A DNA stretch of 64,000 bases from Dysgonomonas sp. 25 (GTDB taxonomy: Bacteria; Bacteroidota; Bacteroidia; Bacteroidales; Dysgonomonadaceae), in assembly GCF_010501075.1 (NCBI RefSeq), contig NZ_QVMN01000007.1:62001-126000 (forward strand). Reading direction: 5' to 3'. Position numbers and translations under genes: made by a program. Shown piece by piece: positions 1-7,836 of this stretch (position 1 is its first letter; every line of letters starts with the position of its first letter). The notes under the pieces are model-generated. The model ran no database searches and was not told the origin of the DNA. It saw only the letters and a program-made list of their open reading frames with translations.

Positions 1-1020
1 AATTTGAGCCGGATTGCTGATAACGGGACGCATTATGAGAACTTCCTCCCATCCTATAATGCAACATTTTATGCTTATGGAACGATAACTTCGGGTATTC
101 CTTACTGCGGCATCAATGTCAGCCGCATTGGTACGATGAATGATCCGTATATTACGTCTATATTCAACCAGTTCAAGAAGTTAGGTTATAAGACCTGCCT
201 CTATTACGGCGGATTTCTTTCGTGGGAGAATATCGGCGGATTTTCGTCCTATCACGGCTGCGACGTTATCTATTCGGGTGTGGATATGGGTGGTAAATCC
301 GATTCGGGCGATTGGGGTGTCGAAGATGAGAAGCTGTTCGATCTGGTCTTAGAGAAAACCAATCCCGAAGAATATACCCTGAATGTTATTCTGACTTCGT
401 CTTATCACTCGCCTTACTCGATAGACGTTTGCAGTAAAGGTTTTCCTTATAAGTCAGAGGATGATTTGCCCGCAGAGGTGAAAGAGTATTACAAATCGGG
501 TATGACAATAAACGAACTCGGACATTTGTGGTATGGCGACTGGGCTATCGGGCGGTTTATGAAAAAGGCCGAAGCTGACTATCCGCAGGCTTTGTATGCC
601 TTCACGGGAGACCATTACGGGCGTCGCTTCCTCAACAGAATTCCTAATCTGTACGAATCGTCATCGGTTCCTTTCATCTTGTACGGAAATCAGATAGAGA
701 AACAGAAGTCTTCCGTTCCCGGAAGCCATGTCGATATAATACCTACGCTGATAGAGATGGTTGCCCCTGAAGGATTTACATATTACAGTTTCGGTCAGTC
801 GATGACATCTCCCGGAAAGAACTATGGTATAGGCTTTGAAAAAGCTATCGATTGCGATTCGCTGTATTTTTTCCCTGTTCCTAAAGATGCTCCTGTTGTT
901 TCCATCAATTTGCAGGATATGAAAGAGAACAAACAGGCTGTCAATAAATATCAGCAGCAATATAAAGATATGATGCAGTTGGCATGGTATTATACGGCAA
1001 AAGGCGATACAATCAAATGA
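1..1020 (+). CDS. LTA synthase / sulfatase family phosphotransferase, C-terminal part
   Basis: The reading frame is already open at base 1, so the N-terminal membrane region and probably the nucleophile Thr lie outside the window. What remains is about 339 residues of an alkaline-phosphatase-fold (sulfatase, PF00884-like) domain. Visible signs are the GIPY motif near residue 35, the YYGG/SWENI stretch around 70, and the late metal-ligand motif FTGDHYGRR near residue 200, which is typical of LtaS and phosphoglycerol transferases. Relatives are inner-membrane enzymes that move a glycerol- or ethanolamine-phosphate headgroup onto envelope glycans or lipids; which acceptor is used here cannot be read. 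It converges with the next minus-strand gene with an 8-base tail overlap. Confidence 0.85.
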   Translation, partial: NLSRIADNGTHYENFLPSYNATFYAYGTITSGIPYCGINVSRIGTMNDPYITSIFNQFKKLGYKTCLYYGGFLSWENIGGFSSYHGCDVIYSGVDMGGKSDSGDWGVEDEKLFDLVLEKTNPEEYTLNVILTSSYHSPYSIDVCSKGFPYKSEDDLPAEVKEYYKSGMTINELGHLWYGDWAIGRFMKKAEADYPQALYAFTGDHYGRRFLNRIPNLYESSSVPFILYGNQIEKQKSSVPGSHVDIIPTLIEMVAPEGFTYYSFGQSMTSPGKNYGIGFEKAIDCDSLYFFPVPKDAPVVSINLQDMKENKQAVNKYQQQYKDMMQLAWYYTAKGDTIK

Positions 1021-1300
1021 TTCTCGTCTTGTCCTCGTTATATACCGAATAGGATTGGGTGGAGGAATATTCGATAGCTGTTGCTTCTTGATATTGAGTA
1101 GACGGTGCGCTTTGTGGAATGGAAAAGCCTTTTCCCCCGGGTATGAAATACAACCAGCCCGAATGAAATTCGGTGTTTTCTATCTCTTTCTCAAAAGGGA
1201 ATATGCGCTGAATCTTATTTTCAGCATCTAATTCAACAACAACATTTTTCAGGTAAATATCGGGCCAAATAAACGTGTAGTGTGAGTAGAAGCGCAACAT
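1013..1300 (-). CDS. Small protein resembling an isolated amidohydrolase N-terminal subdomain
   Basis: A 95-residue protein whose start codon overlaps the stop of the preceding gene (TAATG, one shared base), so it is very probably translated as the last cistron of the ileS-dksA-lspA operon. Residues 1-55 (SHYTFIWPD, LKNVVVELD, ENKIQRI, TEFHSGWLYFIPG) look like the small beta-sandwich that opens Bacteroidota amidohydrolases of the SAH/cytosine-deaminase type, where the equivalent stretch leads to PGFVNAHCHLE. Here the metal-binding His pair and the TIM barrel are absent and a Ser/Gln/Tyr-rich tail follows. So it cannot be a hydrolase by itself. The resemblance is from memory of the family and is an inference. 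Confidence 0.7.
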   Translation of the reverse strand: MLRFYSHYTFIWPDIYLKNVVVELDAENKIQRIFPFEKEIENTEFHSGWLYFIPGGKGFSIPQSAPSTQYQEATAIEYSSTQSYSVYNEDKTRII

Positions 1301-2085
1301 TACTTAGCTATTTCTCTTTCGCGTGTACGCAGGCTGTTTTCCGCATCGGTAGACGTAGAGTCTTGATAGCGAATGTGGTATATGAAAACCGGAGACTTTT
1401 CAACTGATTTCTTCGATTGTTTGAGGCGAATATAACCGTTAACACCGGTGAGTAACGAATCGGGTAGATTCGGCTTCGTAAAGGCATAATGTGCATCCCG
1501 CCCGATGTGTTTCGTCTGGCGGACAGTTGTATCTTTGTAGGTATAGTATATGCCCGCTTCCAGTCTGCTCAACGAATCGGCGCCCAATACATCGAACTGG
1601 AACGAGAAAAATTCCCTTCCTACTTTGTCTAAGGTGTGTGTCGGCAATTTGAAGGAATAAGTCGGCGTATTGTCGTTCAGAAAGATACGTTTAGTCATCA
1701 TATCATTCGACGCATTGCGATAACCATCCAATGCTAATTGCTCGTCTCTTAAAGTGGAAAGTAAAATATTGATTCGTTTCAGGTTGCTGTCGTTCACCTT
1801 CCTGTATTCGTCCATATTATCCGAATACCAGGCAATAGACGAATCCAATTGGGCTTGGGTAATACTATGTTTTTGCAACACTCCCGCTAAAATGCGGTTT
1901 TTGTATTCCTCTGTCCGTTGCTCGGCCGGTAGATTATGGTTCTCAACAATTGCGTTTGCCATTTGCAGGTCATACATCACATCTGTCATCTTGTCGCGCG
2001 AAAGGACATAACTCGGGCGTTTACCGCACGATATGGCGAGTAATACAGTTAGCAGGATGAATGATATGACCGGCTTTAGTTTCAT
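1300..2085 (-). CDS. DUF4296 domain-containing lipoprotein
   Basis: A 261-residue protein with an N-terminal hydrophobic segment and lipobox (LLAISC, Cys about residue 20), so it is probably exported and lipid-anchored. The region following (KMTDVMYDLQMANAIVEN, then a 30-residue helix ending IAWYSDN) matches DUF4296, a helical domain restricted to Bacteroidota and usually encoded beside lspA. The C-terminal half is a beta-rich region of unknown role. The start overlaps the lspA stop by four bases (ATGA), showing translational coupling. Its constant association with lipoprotein signal peptidase is suggestive, but no function is established. Confidence 0.85.
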   Translation of the reverse strand: MKLKPVISFILLTVLLAISCGKRPSYVLSRDKMTDVMYDLQMANAIVENHNLPAEQRTEEYKNRILAGVLQKHSITQAQLDSSIAWYSDNMDEYRKVNDSNLKRINILLSTLRDEQLALDGYRNASNDMMTKRIFLNDNTPTYSFKLPTHTLDKVGREFFSFQFDVLGADSLSRLEAGIYYTYKDTTVRQTKHIGRDAHYAFTKPNLPDSLLTGVNGYIRLKQSKKSVEKSPVFIYHIRYQDSTSTDAENSLRTREREIAK

Positions 2086-2687
2086 TTCTTCGGATTTTTT
2101 TCGAACAATTTACCCAATGACTTGAAATAACCTATCAACAAAATGAATATTCCCACCGTAATAGCCGAATCTGCAATGTTGAACACGGGACTAAAGAAAA
2201 CATACTTCTCGCCGCTCCAAGTCCATTCTATCAACGGGAAGTAGAGCATATCCACAACCTTTCCGTGCAGCCAGTCGGCATACCCGTCGGTCGTTGTGAA
2301 AGTCGATACTGTTCCGGGATAACTGGCAGTGAAGAATTGCCCGTAAAATACCGAGTCGATAATATTCCCGAATGCTCCCGCCCAGATAAGCGCAAAGCAG
2401 ACAATAAAGCCTTTAGGGTATTTATTCTCTTTGACTAATTTGTACAAGAAATAAGCTATACCTCCTACGGCAATTATGCGGAAAATGGAAAGGAAGAGTT
2501 TTCCGATAACTTCCATCCCGAATGCCATCCCGTTATTCTCGATAAAGTAGATTTTGAACCAACTGGTTATTTCTATCATTTCGCCCAACGACATGTGTGT
2601 TTTGACCCATATCTTGCTGAACTGGTCGATGACGATAACTAATACGATAACGATGATGGCTAATGTGCCCGAAGATAGTTTTTTCAT
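2082..2687 (-). CDS. lspA: Lipoprotein signal peptidase (signal peptidase II)
   Basis: Inner-membrane aspartyl protease that removes the signal peptide of diacylglyceryl-modified prolipoproteins. Four hydrophobic segments are visible, and the two catalytic Asp motifs are present as GNIIDS and FNIADS. An in-frame upstream Met would add 14 residues; I chose MKKLSSG because it places the charged residues directly before the first membrane helix as in the family. Between the third and fourth helices there is a long insert (TASYPGTVSTFTTTDG region) that is common in Bacteroidota homologues. It lies 85 bases after dksA and overlaps the DUF4296 gene by four bases. The window itself encodes many lipoproteins that need this enzyme. 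Confidence 0.95.
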   Translation of the reverse strand: MKKLSSGTLAIIVIVLVIVIDQFSKIWVKTHMSLGEMIEITSWFKIYFIENNGMAFGMEVIGKLFLSIFRIIAVGGIAYFLYKLVKENKYPKGFIVCFALIWAGAFGNIIDSVFYGQFFTASYPGTVSTFTTTDGYADWLHGKVVDMLYFPLIEWTWSGEKYVFFSPVFNIADSAITVGIFILLIGYFKSLGKLFEKNPKK

Positions 2688-2772
2688 TGTTTTTTTTATA
2701 GCACAAAGAAACAGAAGAAAAGGCAGCAAATTGCTTTTTCTTCCGTTTCTTATGATTCAATATTTTGCTAAA

Positions 2773-3153
2773 TTATCTGACACCTTTGTTCTTGGCTTCG
2801 ATACTTAGTGTCGCATGTGGTACAGCGCGCAGGCGCTCTTTAGGGATTAGTTTTCCTGTCTCGCGGCAAATGCCGTATGTCTTGTTTTCGATACGGATAA
2901 GTGCCGATTGCAGGTTCTGTATAAACTTCATCTGGCGTTGTGCCAAACGTCCGGCCTCTTCTTTTGATAGGGTAGACGCACCTTCTTCCAATACCTTGAA
3001 TGTCGGCGACGTATCGGTCACGTCATTACCATCGGTATTGGTAATTGCAGCCCTCAAATGGTCGTATTCTTTTTTAGCTGCTTCCAGCTTTTCGAGGATT
3101 AACTGGCGGAATTCCTCCAGTTCCTCGTCCGTATATCTTGTTTTTTCTGCCAT
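2773..3153 (-). CDS. dksA: TraR/DksA family transcription factor
   Basis: A 126-residue coiled-coil protein of the DksA family, which binds in the secondary channel of RNA polymerase and acts with (p)ppGpp. The coiled coil (residues 8-90) carries the expected acidic turn around DVTDTSP. The globular end reads YGICRETGKLIPKERL, with a single Cys at residue 96; the other three zinc-ligand cysteines of the classical finger are absent (THATL-type Cys also replaced in HATLSIEAKN). It is therefore a zinc-free type, as in other Bacteroidota members I recall. It sits 60 bases downstream of ileS and ahead of lspA. Confidence 0.92.
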   Translation of the reverse strand: MAEKTRYTDEELEEFRQLILEKLEAAKKEYDHLRAAITNTDGNDVTDTSPTFKVLEEGASTLSKEEAGRLAQRQMKFIQNLQSALIRIENKTYGICRETGKLIPKERLRAVPHATLSIEAKNKGVR

Positions 3154-3213
3154 AATTGTGCTTGTTTATAAGTTAGACAATCCTGTTTCTTGTATGAAGA
3201 TACTAATTATTCA

Positions 3214-6200
3214 TTAATTCTTCTCTATAAAAACTCTTAAAATATAGTCGTCCATATCTATTTCTACTCCTTCTTTGACATCGGATAGCTCTACGCTATC
3301 GGCAAGTGTTTGAGTAGCAATATAATCCTTGTAATCGTTGATCGCTTCGCGCACTTGCTCAATATCCGAAATCTGTACACGTATACGGTCGGTTATCTCG
3401 TAACCATTCGATTTACGCAGGTTCTGAATCCGGTTAACCAGCTCACGTGCAATACCTTCCTTACGCAAATCGTCGGTTATGGTGACGTCCAGCGCAACAG
3501 TCAGCCGTCCTTCGTTGGCTACAAGCCATCCCGGAATGTCTTCGGAAATGATTTCCACATCCGATAGCTCAATAACAGCATTCTGCCCTTCAATGTTCAG
3601 TGCAAAATAACCTTCTTTCTCGAACCGGGCTATATCTTCCTGTGCCATTTCTTGTATAGATGCTGCTAATTGCTTCATTATCTTTCCATAACGAGGGCCG
3701 AGCTTTTTGAAGTCGGGTTTTATCTTTTTCACTAAAATTCCTTCTCCGCTGTCGACGAATTTCAGCTCTTTCACGTTCACCTCGTTCAATATCAGGTCGC
3801 ATACGGCTTTGATGTCCTCCTCTTGCTTCTTGTCTACCACAGGAACCATGATGCGGTTCAACGGTTGGCGGACTTTGATATTCACCTTGCGGCGGAGGGC
3901 AAGTATCATCGACGATATGTCCTGTGCTATCTGCATGCGTTCCTCCAATTGGCTGTCTATAACGCTTTCGTTATATACTGGGAAATCGGCGGTGTGTACC
4001 GATATGGCATTGTCGCGTCCTGTCACCGAAACCAAATCCATATACAATTTGTCGGCATAGAACGGCGATATAGGCGCCATCAGTTTCGCTACCGTTTCGA
4101 GGCAAGTATATAAAGTCTGGTAAGCCGAAAGCTTGTCTTTCGTCATCTCGCCACCCCAAAAACGTTTACGGTTGAGGCGGATGTACCAGTTACTTAAATT
4201 GTCGTTCACAAAGTCCGATATGGCACGTCCGGCCTTCGTTGGTTCATAATCTGCCAGACATTCGTCTACATATTTTATCAACGAATTGAGCAGCGATATA
4301 ATCCATCGGTCTATCTCCGGACGCTCGCTCAACGATATATCTGCTTCGGCGTAAGTGAACTTATCGACATTGGCATATAATGCGAAGAACGAATAGGTAT
4401 TGTAAAGCGTGCCGAAGAATTTGCGGCGCACTTCTTCTACCCCTTCTATGTCGAATTTCAGATTATCCCACGGCGAAGCGTTGGTTATCATATACCAGCG
4501 CAACGGGTCGGAGCCGTATTTCTCGATGGCTTCGAATGGATCGACGCCATTGCCCAGACGTTTCGACATTTTGTTGCCGTTCTTGTCCAATACAAGGCCG
4601 TTCGATATAACGTTTTTGAACGATATGCTGTCGCGCACCATAGTCGATATAGCGTGTAGTGTAAAGAACCATCCACGCGTCTGGTCGACACCCTCGGCGA
4701 TAAAATCGGCCGGATATACTTTTTCGAATTCTTCTTCGCTGATATGCGGATAGAATACCTGTGCAAACGGCATAGCTCCCGAATCGAACCAAACGTCGAT
4801 AAGGTCTAACTCGCGTTTCATCGGTTTGCCCGAATCCGAAACCAATATGATATTGTCCACATACGGACGGTGCAAGTCTATCTTTTCATAATTCAGCGTA
4901 TCCAAATCGCTCTCTTGGAAGTCTTTCCAAGGCATTTCTTTCATATAGCCTGCGGCAATTGACTTCCGCATTTCTTCGCAAAGCTCTTTCATTGAGCCGA
5001 TGCATTTTTCTTCTTTTCCGTCTTCGGTGCGCCAGATAGGAAGCGGTGTGCCCCAGTAGCGGCTGCGGCTGAGATTCCAGTCCTGCAGGTTTTCGAGCCA
5101 TTTGCCGAAACGTCCCGAACCTGTTGATGCAGGCTTCCAGTTGATAGTGTTATTCAACTCTATCAGGCGGTCGCGGCAAGCGGTGGTTTTGATGAACCAG
5201 CTATCGAGCGGATAATACAATACAGGCTTATCCGTACGCCAGCAATGTGGGTAATTGTGCACATGTTTCTCTATGCGGAATGCTCTGTTCTGCTGTTTCA
5301 GCATAACGCTGATGTCGACATCCAATGTCGCATCTGCACCCGAAAGGAGGCTGTCGTATTCGTTTTTGACGTAACGTCCTGCGTATACTTTATATAATTC
5401 GACGTTGACATTGTTTTTCACAAAGTCAGCATCGAGATCTTCTATCTTGAAATATTTACCTGTGAAATCGACCATCGGGCGCTGATTGCCTTCTTTGTCG
5501 AGTAGCATCAATGCCGGAACATTGTTCGCTTTCGCTACGCGGGCATCATCGGCACCGAATGTCGGCGCGATGTGTACGATACCCGTACCGTCTTCGGTGG
5601 TAACGAAATCGCCTGTCACTACTCTGAATGCTCCTTCTCCCGGATTCACCCAAGGTATCAGTTGTTCGTATTCCATTCCGGCGAGGTCAGCACCTTTCCA
5701 TTCGCCTACCACTCTGAATGGTATGAGCTTGTCGCCCAGCTTATAATCTTCCAAAGCTATGTCTTTCGCCTTTTCGTTGAACAGGCTATACATAAGAGAT
5801 TTAGCGGCTACAACCGTTTCTTTCTCTCCCGTGTATGGATTATACGTTTGTACGGCAACATATTCGATATTCGGTCCTACAGCCAAAGCCGTGTTAGACG
5901 GCAACGTCCACGGAGTTGTTGTCCATGCCAGGAAATAAGCTTCGCCGAATTGTGCCATTTCGGGCTTCGGCGCTTTCATTTTGAATTGGACAATAGCCGT
6001 CGTGTCTTTTACATCGCGATAGCATCCCGGTTGGTTCAGCTCGTGCGAACTAAGTCCCGTTCCCGCAGCAGGCGAGTAGGGCTGTATGGTGTACCCTTTG
6101 TATAGGTAGTCTTTTTTGTATAGCTCTTTCAGCAGATACCAGAGAGTTTCTATATAGCGGTTGTCGTAGGTGATATAGGGATCTTTCATATCCACCCAAT

Positions 6201-6624
6201 ATCCCATAATGCGCGTGAGTTCTTCCCACTCGCGGGTATATTTCATTACTTCCTTGCGGCAAGCATCATTATATTCTTCTACAGTGACTTTTTTTCCAAT
6301 ATCTTCTTTGGTGATTCCGAGCATTTTCTCGACGCTCAATTCCACCGGAAGCCCATGCGTATCCCATCCCGCTTTGCGGTTGACAAGAAAACCTTTCATC
6401 GTTTTATAGCGGCAGAAAATATCTTTAATCGAGCGAGCCATTACATGGTGAATACCGGGCATGCCATTGGCTGAAGGAGGCCCTTCGTAAAACACAAACG
6501 ACGGCGCGTCTGCACGTACTTCCAGACTTTTCTGGAAGATATTGTCCTTATCCCATTTTTTCAGGATTTCTTTGTTTATTTCGGACAGGTTAAATTGGTT
6601 GTATTCTGCAAATTGCTTACTCAT
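3214..6624 (-). CDS. ileS: Isoleucyl-tRNA synthetase
   Basis: A full-length 1136-residue class I aminoacyl-tRNA synthetase that charges tRNA-Ile. The HIGH signature appears as HHVM at about residues 59-62, preceded by GPPSANG, and the KMSKS loop as NKMSKRLGN at about residue 687. Between them lies the CP1 editing domain (WTTTPWTLPSNTALAVGP). The anticodon-binding and long C-terminal domains follow; the long C-terminus without zinc-finger cysteines is typical of the eukaryote-like (IleS2) type. First gene of the operon ileS-dksA-lspA-DUF4296-95 aa protein. A TATCTTTG element lies about 37 bases upstream of the start. Confidence 0.98.
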   Translation of the reverse strand: MSKQFAEYNQFNLSEINKEILKKWDKDNIFQKSLEVRADAPSFVFYEGPPSANGMPGIHHVMARSIKDIFCRYKTMKGFLVNRKAGWDTHGLPVELSVEKMLGITKEDIGKKVTVEEYNDACRKEVMKYTREWEELTRIMGYWVDMKDPYITYDNRYIETLWYLLKELYKKDYLYKGYTIQPYSPAAGTGLSSHELNQPGCYRDVKDTTAIVQFKMKAPKPEMAQFGEAYFLAWTTTPWTLPSNTALAVGPNIEYVAVQTYNPYTGEKETVVAAKSLMYSLFNEKAKDIALEDYKLGDKLIPFRVVGEWKGADLAGMEYEQLIPWVNPGEGAFRVVTGDFVTTEDGTGIVHIAPTFGADDARVAKANNVPALMLLDKEGNQRPMVDFTGKYFKIEDLDADFVKNNVNVELYKVYAGRYVKNEYDSLLSGADATLDVDISVMLKQQNRAFRIEKHVHNYPHCWRTDKPVLYYPLDSWFIKTTACRDRLIELNNTINWKPASTGSGRFGKWLENLQDWNLSRSRYWGTPLPIWRTEDGKEEKCIGSMKELCEEMRKSIAAGYMKEMPWKDFQESDLDTLNYEKIDLHRPYVDNIILVSDSGKPMKRELDLIDVWFDSGAMPFAQVFYPHISEEEFEKVYPADFIAEGVDQTRGWFFTLHAISTMVRDSISFKNVISNGLVLDKNGNKMSKRLGNGVDPFEAIEKYGSDPLRWYMITNASPWDNLKFDIEGVEEVRRKFFGTLYNTYSFFALYANVDKFTYAEADISLSERPEIDRWIISLLNSLIKYVDECLADYEPTKAGRAISDFVNDNLSNWYIRLNRKRFWGGEMTKDKLSAYQTLYTCLETVAKLMAPISPFYADKLYMDLVSVTGRDNAISVHTADFPVYNESVIDSQLEERMQIAQDISSMILALRRKVNIKVRQPLNRIMVPVVDKKQEEDIKAVCDLILNEVNVKELKFVDSGEGILVKKIKPDFKKLGPRYGKIMKQLAASIQEMAQEDIARFEKEGYFALNIEGQNAVIELSDVEIISEDIPGWLVANEGRLTVALDVTITDDLRKEGIARELVNRIQNLRKSNGYEITDRIRVQISDIEQVREAINDYKDYIATQTLADSVELSDVKEGVEIDMDDYILRVFIEKN

Positions 6625-6660
6625 GATATAATTCTTTCTAATCTGCTTTTAAAATTCTTG

Positions 6661-6668
6661 CAAAGATA
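6661..6668 (-). promoter_or_regulatory. -7 promoter element for the ileS operon
   Basis: TATCTTTG on the minus strand matches the Bacteroidota -7 consensus TAnnTTTG. It lies 37 bases upstream of the ileS start. A clear -33 TTTG is not seen. Confidence 0.6.
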
Positions 6669-6726
6669 ATGAAAAATTAGATACAGTATATATTTTCGAC
6701 TGATAGCGAGTCCTTAATAAAACAGA

Positions 6727-6754
6727 AAAACCCAATCCGTCTGGAATGGGTTTT
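6727..6754 (-). terminator. Intrinsic terminator of the outer-membrane protein gene
   Basis: Twelve-pair stem with one mismatch and a 4-base loop (stem arms 6727-6738 and 6743-6754), followed on the minus strand by a T-rich run. It lies 22 bases after the stop at 6777. Confidence 0.8.
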
Positions 6755-6776
6755 CTCTGATTATATAAGAGTGTTT

Positions 6777-7586
6777 TTATTTTGCTCTGTACATGATGCG
6801 GAAGTTAACCATCGGCCAAACTTTTACTTTGTTCAGATAGCTGTTAATGGACAAACTTTCGCTCTGATAGTCTGGTGCTGAAGTTGCTTTTCCATCTTGG
6901 CGGATTTCGTATGTCGGCTGGATCAGAATACCTGCATCGCAAGCGAAGCTCCAGTCGCCTTTGTATTTGGCAAAGGGTTTACTATATCCCACACCGATAT
7001 ATGGTTTTACGATTTCTCCTGCACGGATTTTAGCATTGAGGCGTCCGTCATCGATATTCAATCTTTTGCCTTTCAGTTTCAATGTAGGCCAAGTGCCGTT
7101 CGGATCTAAAAGGGTCGAGCGCTCTCCGGTAGTCGGATTACGTAGGTAACCTTCAGCGATGAAGTCGCTGTTGCCTATATAAAGTCCCCCTACTACGTGG
7201 AAAGGATTGAATTGGTCAGGATACCAGTCTACTAATACGTGACCTGTGAAAGACTTGAATTTGAATTTTACATGATAATCAGGTGCATATCCTACCGACG
7301 CCATTAGCGCAGGGTCGTTCACTCGGATATCATCTTTTATGCTGAATGTTTTAGGCATGTAGTTAATCCCGGCACGAAGGAAAAAGTTGTCATTTATAGG
7401 TGTGATACCCTCAAATGTTACCCCCATAGTCGTAATACCAGCTCCGACTCCTATTTGATTGAAAAGTTCGAAATTCCTGCGGTTGAACCATCTTTTTGAT
7501 ACAACCTGTGCTTCGGTGTACGAATTAAATAAGAAAATAGAACAAACAGCAATTAGTACAGTAATATAAAGTTTTTGTTTTTTCAT
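6777..7586 (-). CDS. Outer-membrane beta-barrel protein
   Basis: A 269-residue protein with a cleavable signal peptide (MKKQKLYITVLIAVCSIFLF, cleavage near SYTEAQ). The mature part is a run of alternating hydrophobic/polar strands with aromatic ends (FFLRAGINYMP, VKFKFKSFTGHVLVDWYP, PMVNFRIMYRAK) ending on a charged-aromatic strand, as in small 8-12-strand Bacteroidota porin-like proteins. No specific family can be named. The start was moved to the internal Met 15 codons into the open frame because the signal peptide begins there. It is monocistronic, with a TAACTTTG element at 7675-7682 and a terminator at 6727-6754. Confidence 0.85.
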   Translation of the reverse strand: MKKQKLYITVLIAVCSIFLFNSYTEAQVVSKRWFNRRNFELFNQIGVGAGITTMGVTFEGITPINDNFFLRAGINYMPKTFSIKDDIRVNDPALMASVGYAPDYHVKFKFKSFTGHVLVDWYPDQFNPFHVVGGLYIGNSDFIAEGYLRNPTTGERSTLLDPNGTWPTLKLKGKRLNIDDGRLNAKIRAGEIVKPYIGVGYSKPFAKYKGDWSFACDAGILIQPTYEIRQDGKATSAPDYQSESLSINSYLNKVKVWPMVNFRIMYRAK

Positions 7587-7674
7587 ATAAGCGTTATAAA
7601 AATAGTATACACATATATAAGTTTGCCGCAAGGACGTATATAATATAAAGCTCTTTAAATTTTTAATTTAGCCA

Positions 7675-7682
7675 CAAAGTTA
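7675..7682 (-). promoter_or_regulatory. -7 element upstream of the outer-membrane protein gene
   Basis: TAACTTTG on the minus strand, about 88 bases upstream of the chosen start at 7586. The intervening leader is AT-rich. Confidence 0.5.
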
Positions 7683-7794
7683 ACCCTTATTTTTACATAA
7701 AAGTGATTAAAAGAGATATTTTTTTCAAAAAAAAGCATTTTAACAAGTTTCCACCCTCTATATAAACGTGTTGTAAAGATATGTGAAAATAAGG

Positions 7795-7829
7795 AATGTG
7801 CTGCTAATATGCAAATATAGCAGCACATT
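7795..7829 (-). terminator. Intrinsic terminator of the PEPCK-like gene
   Basis: Perfect 12-base-pair stem (7795-7806 with 7818-7829) and 11-base loop located eight bases after the stop at 7837. On the minus strand it is followed by CCTTATTTTC; on the plus strand by a T5 run, so it could work in both directions. Confidence 0.8.
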
Positions 7830-7836
7830 TTTATGA

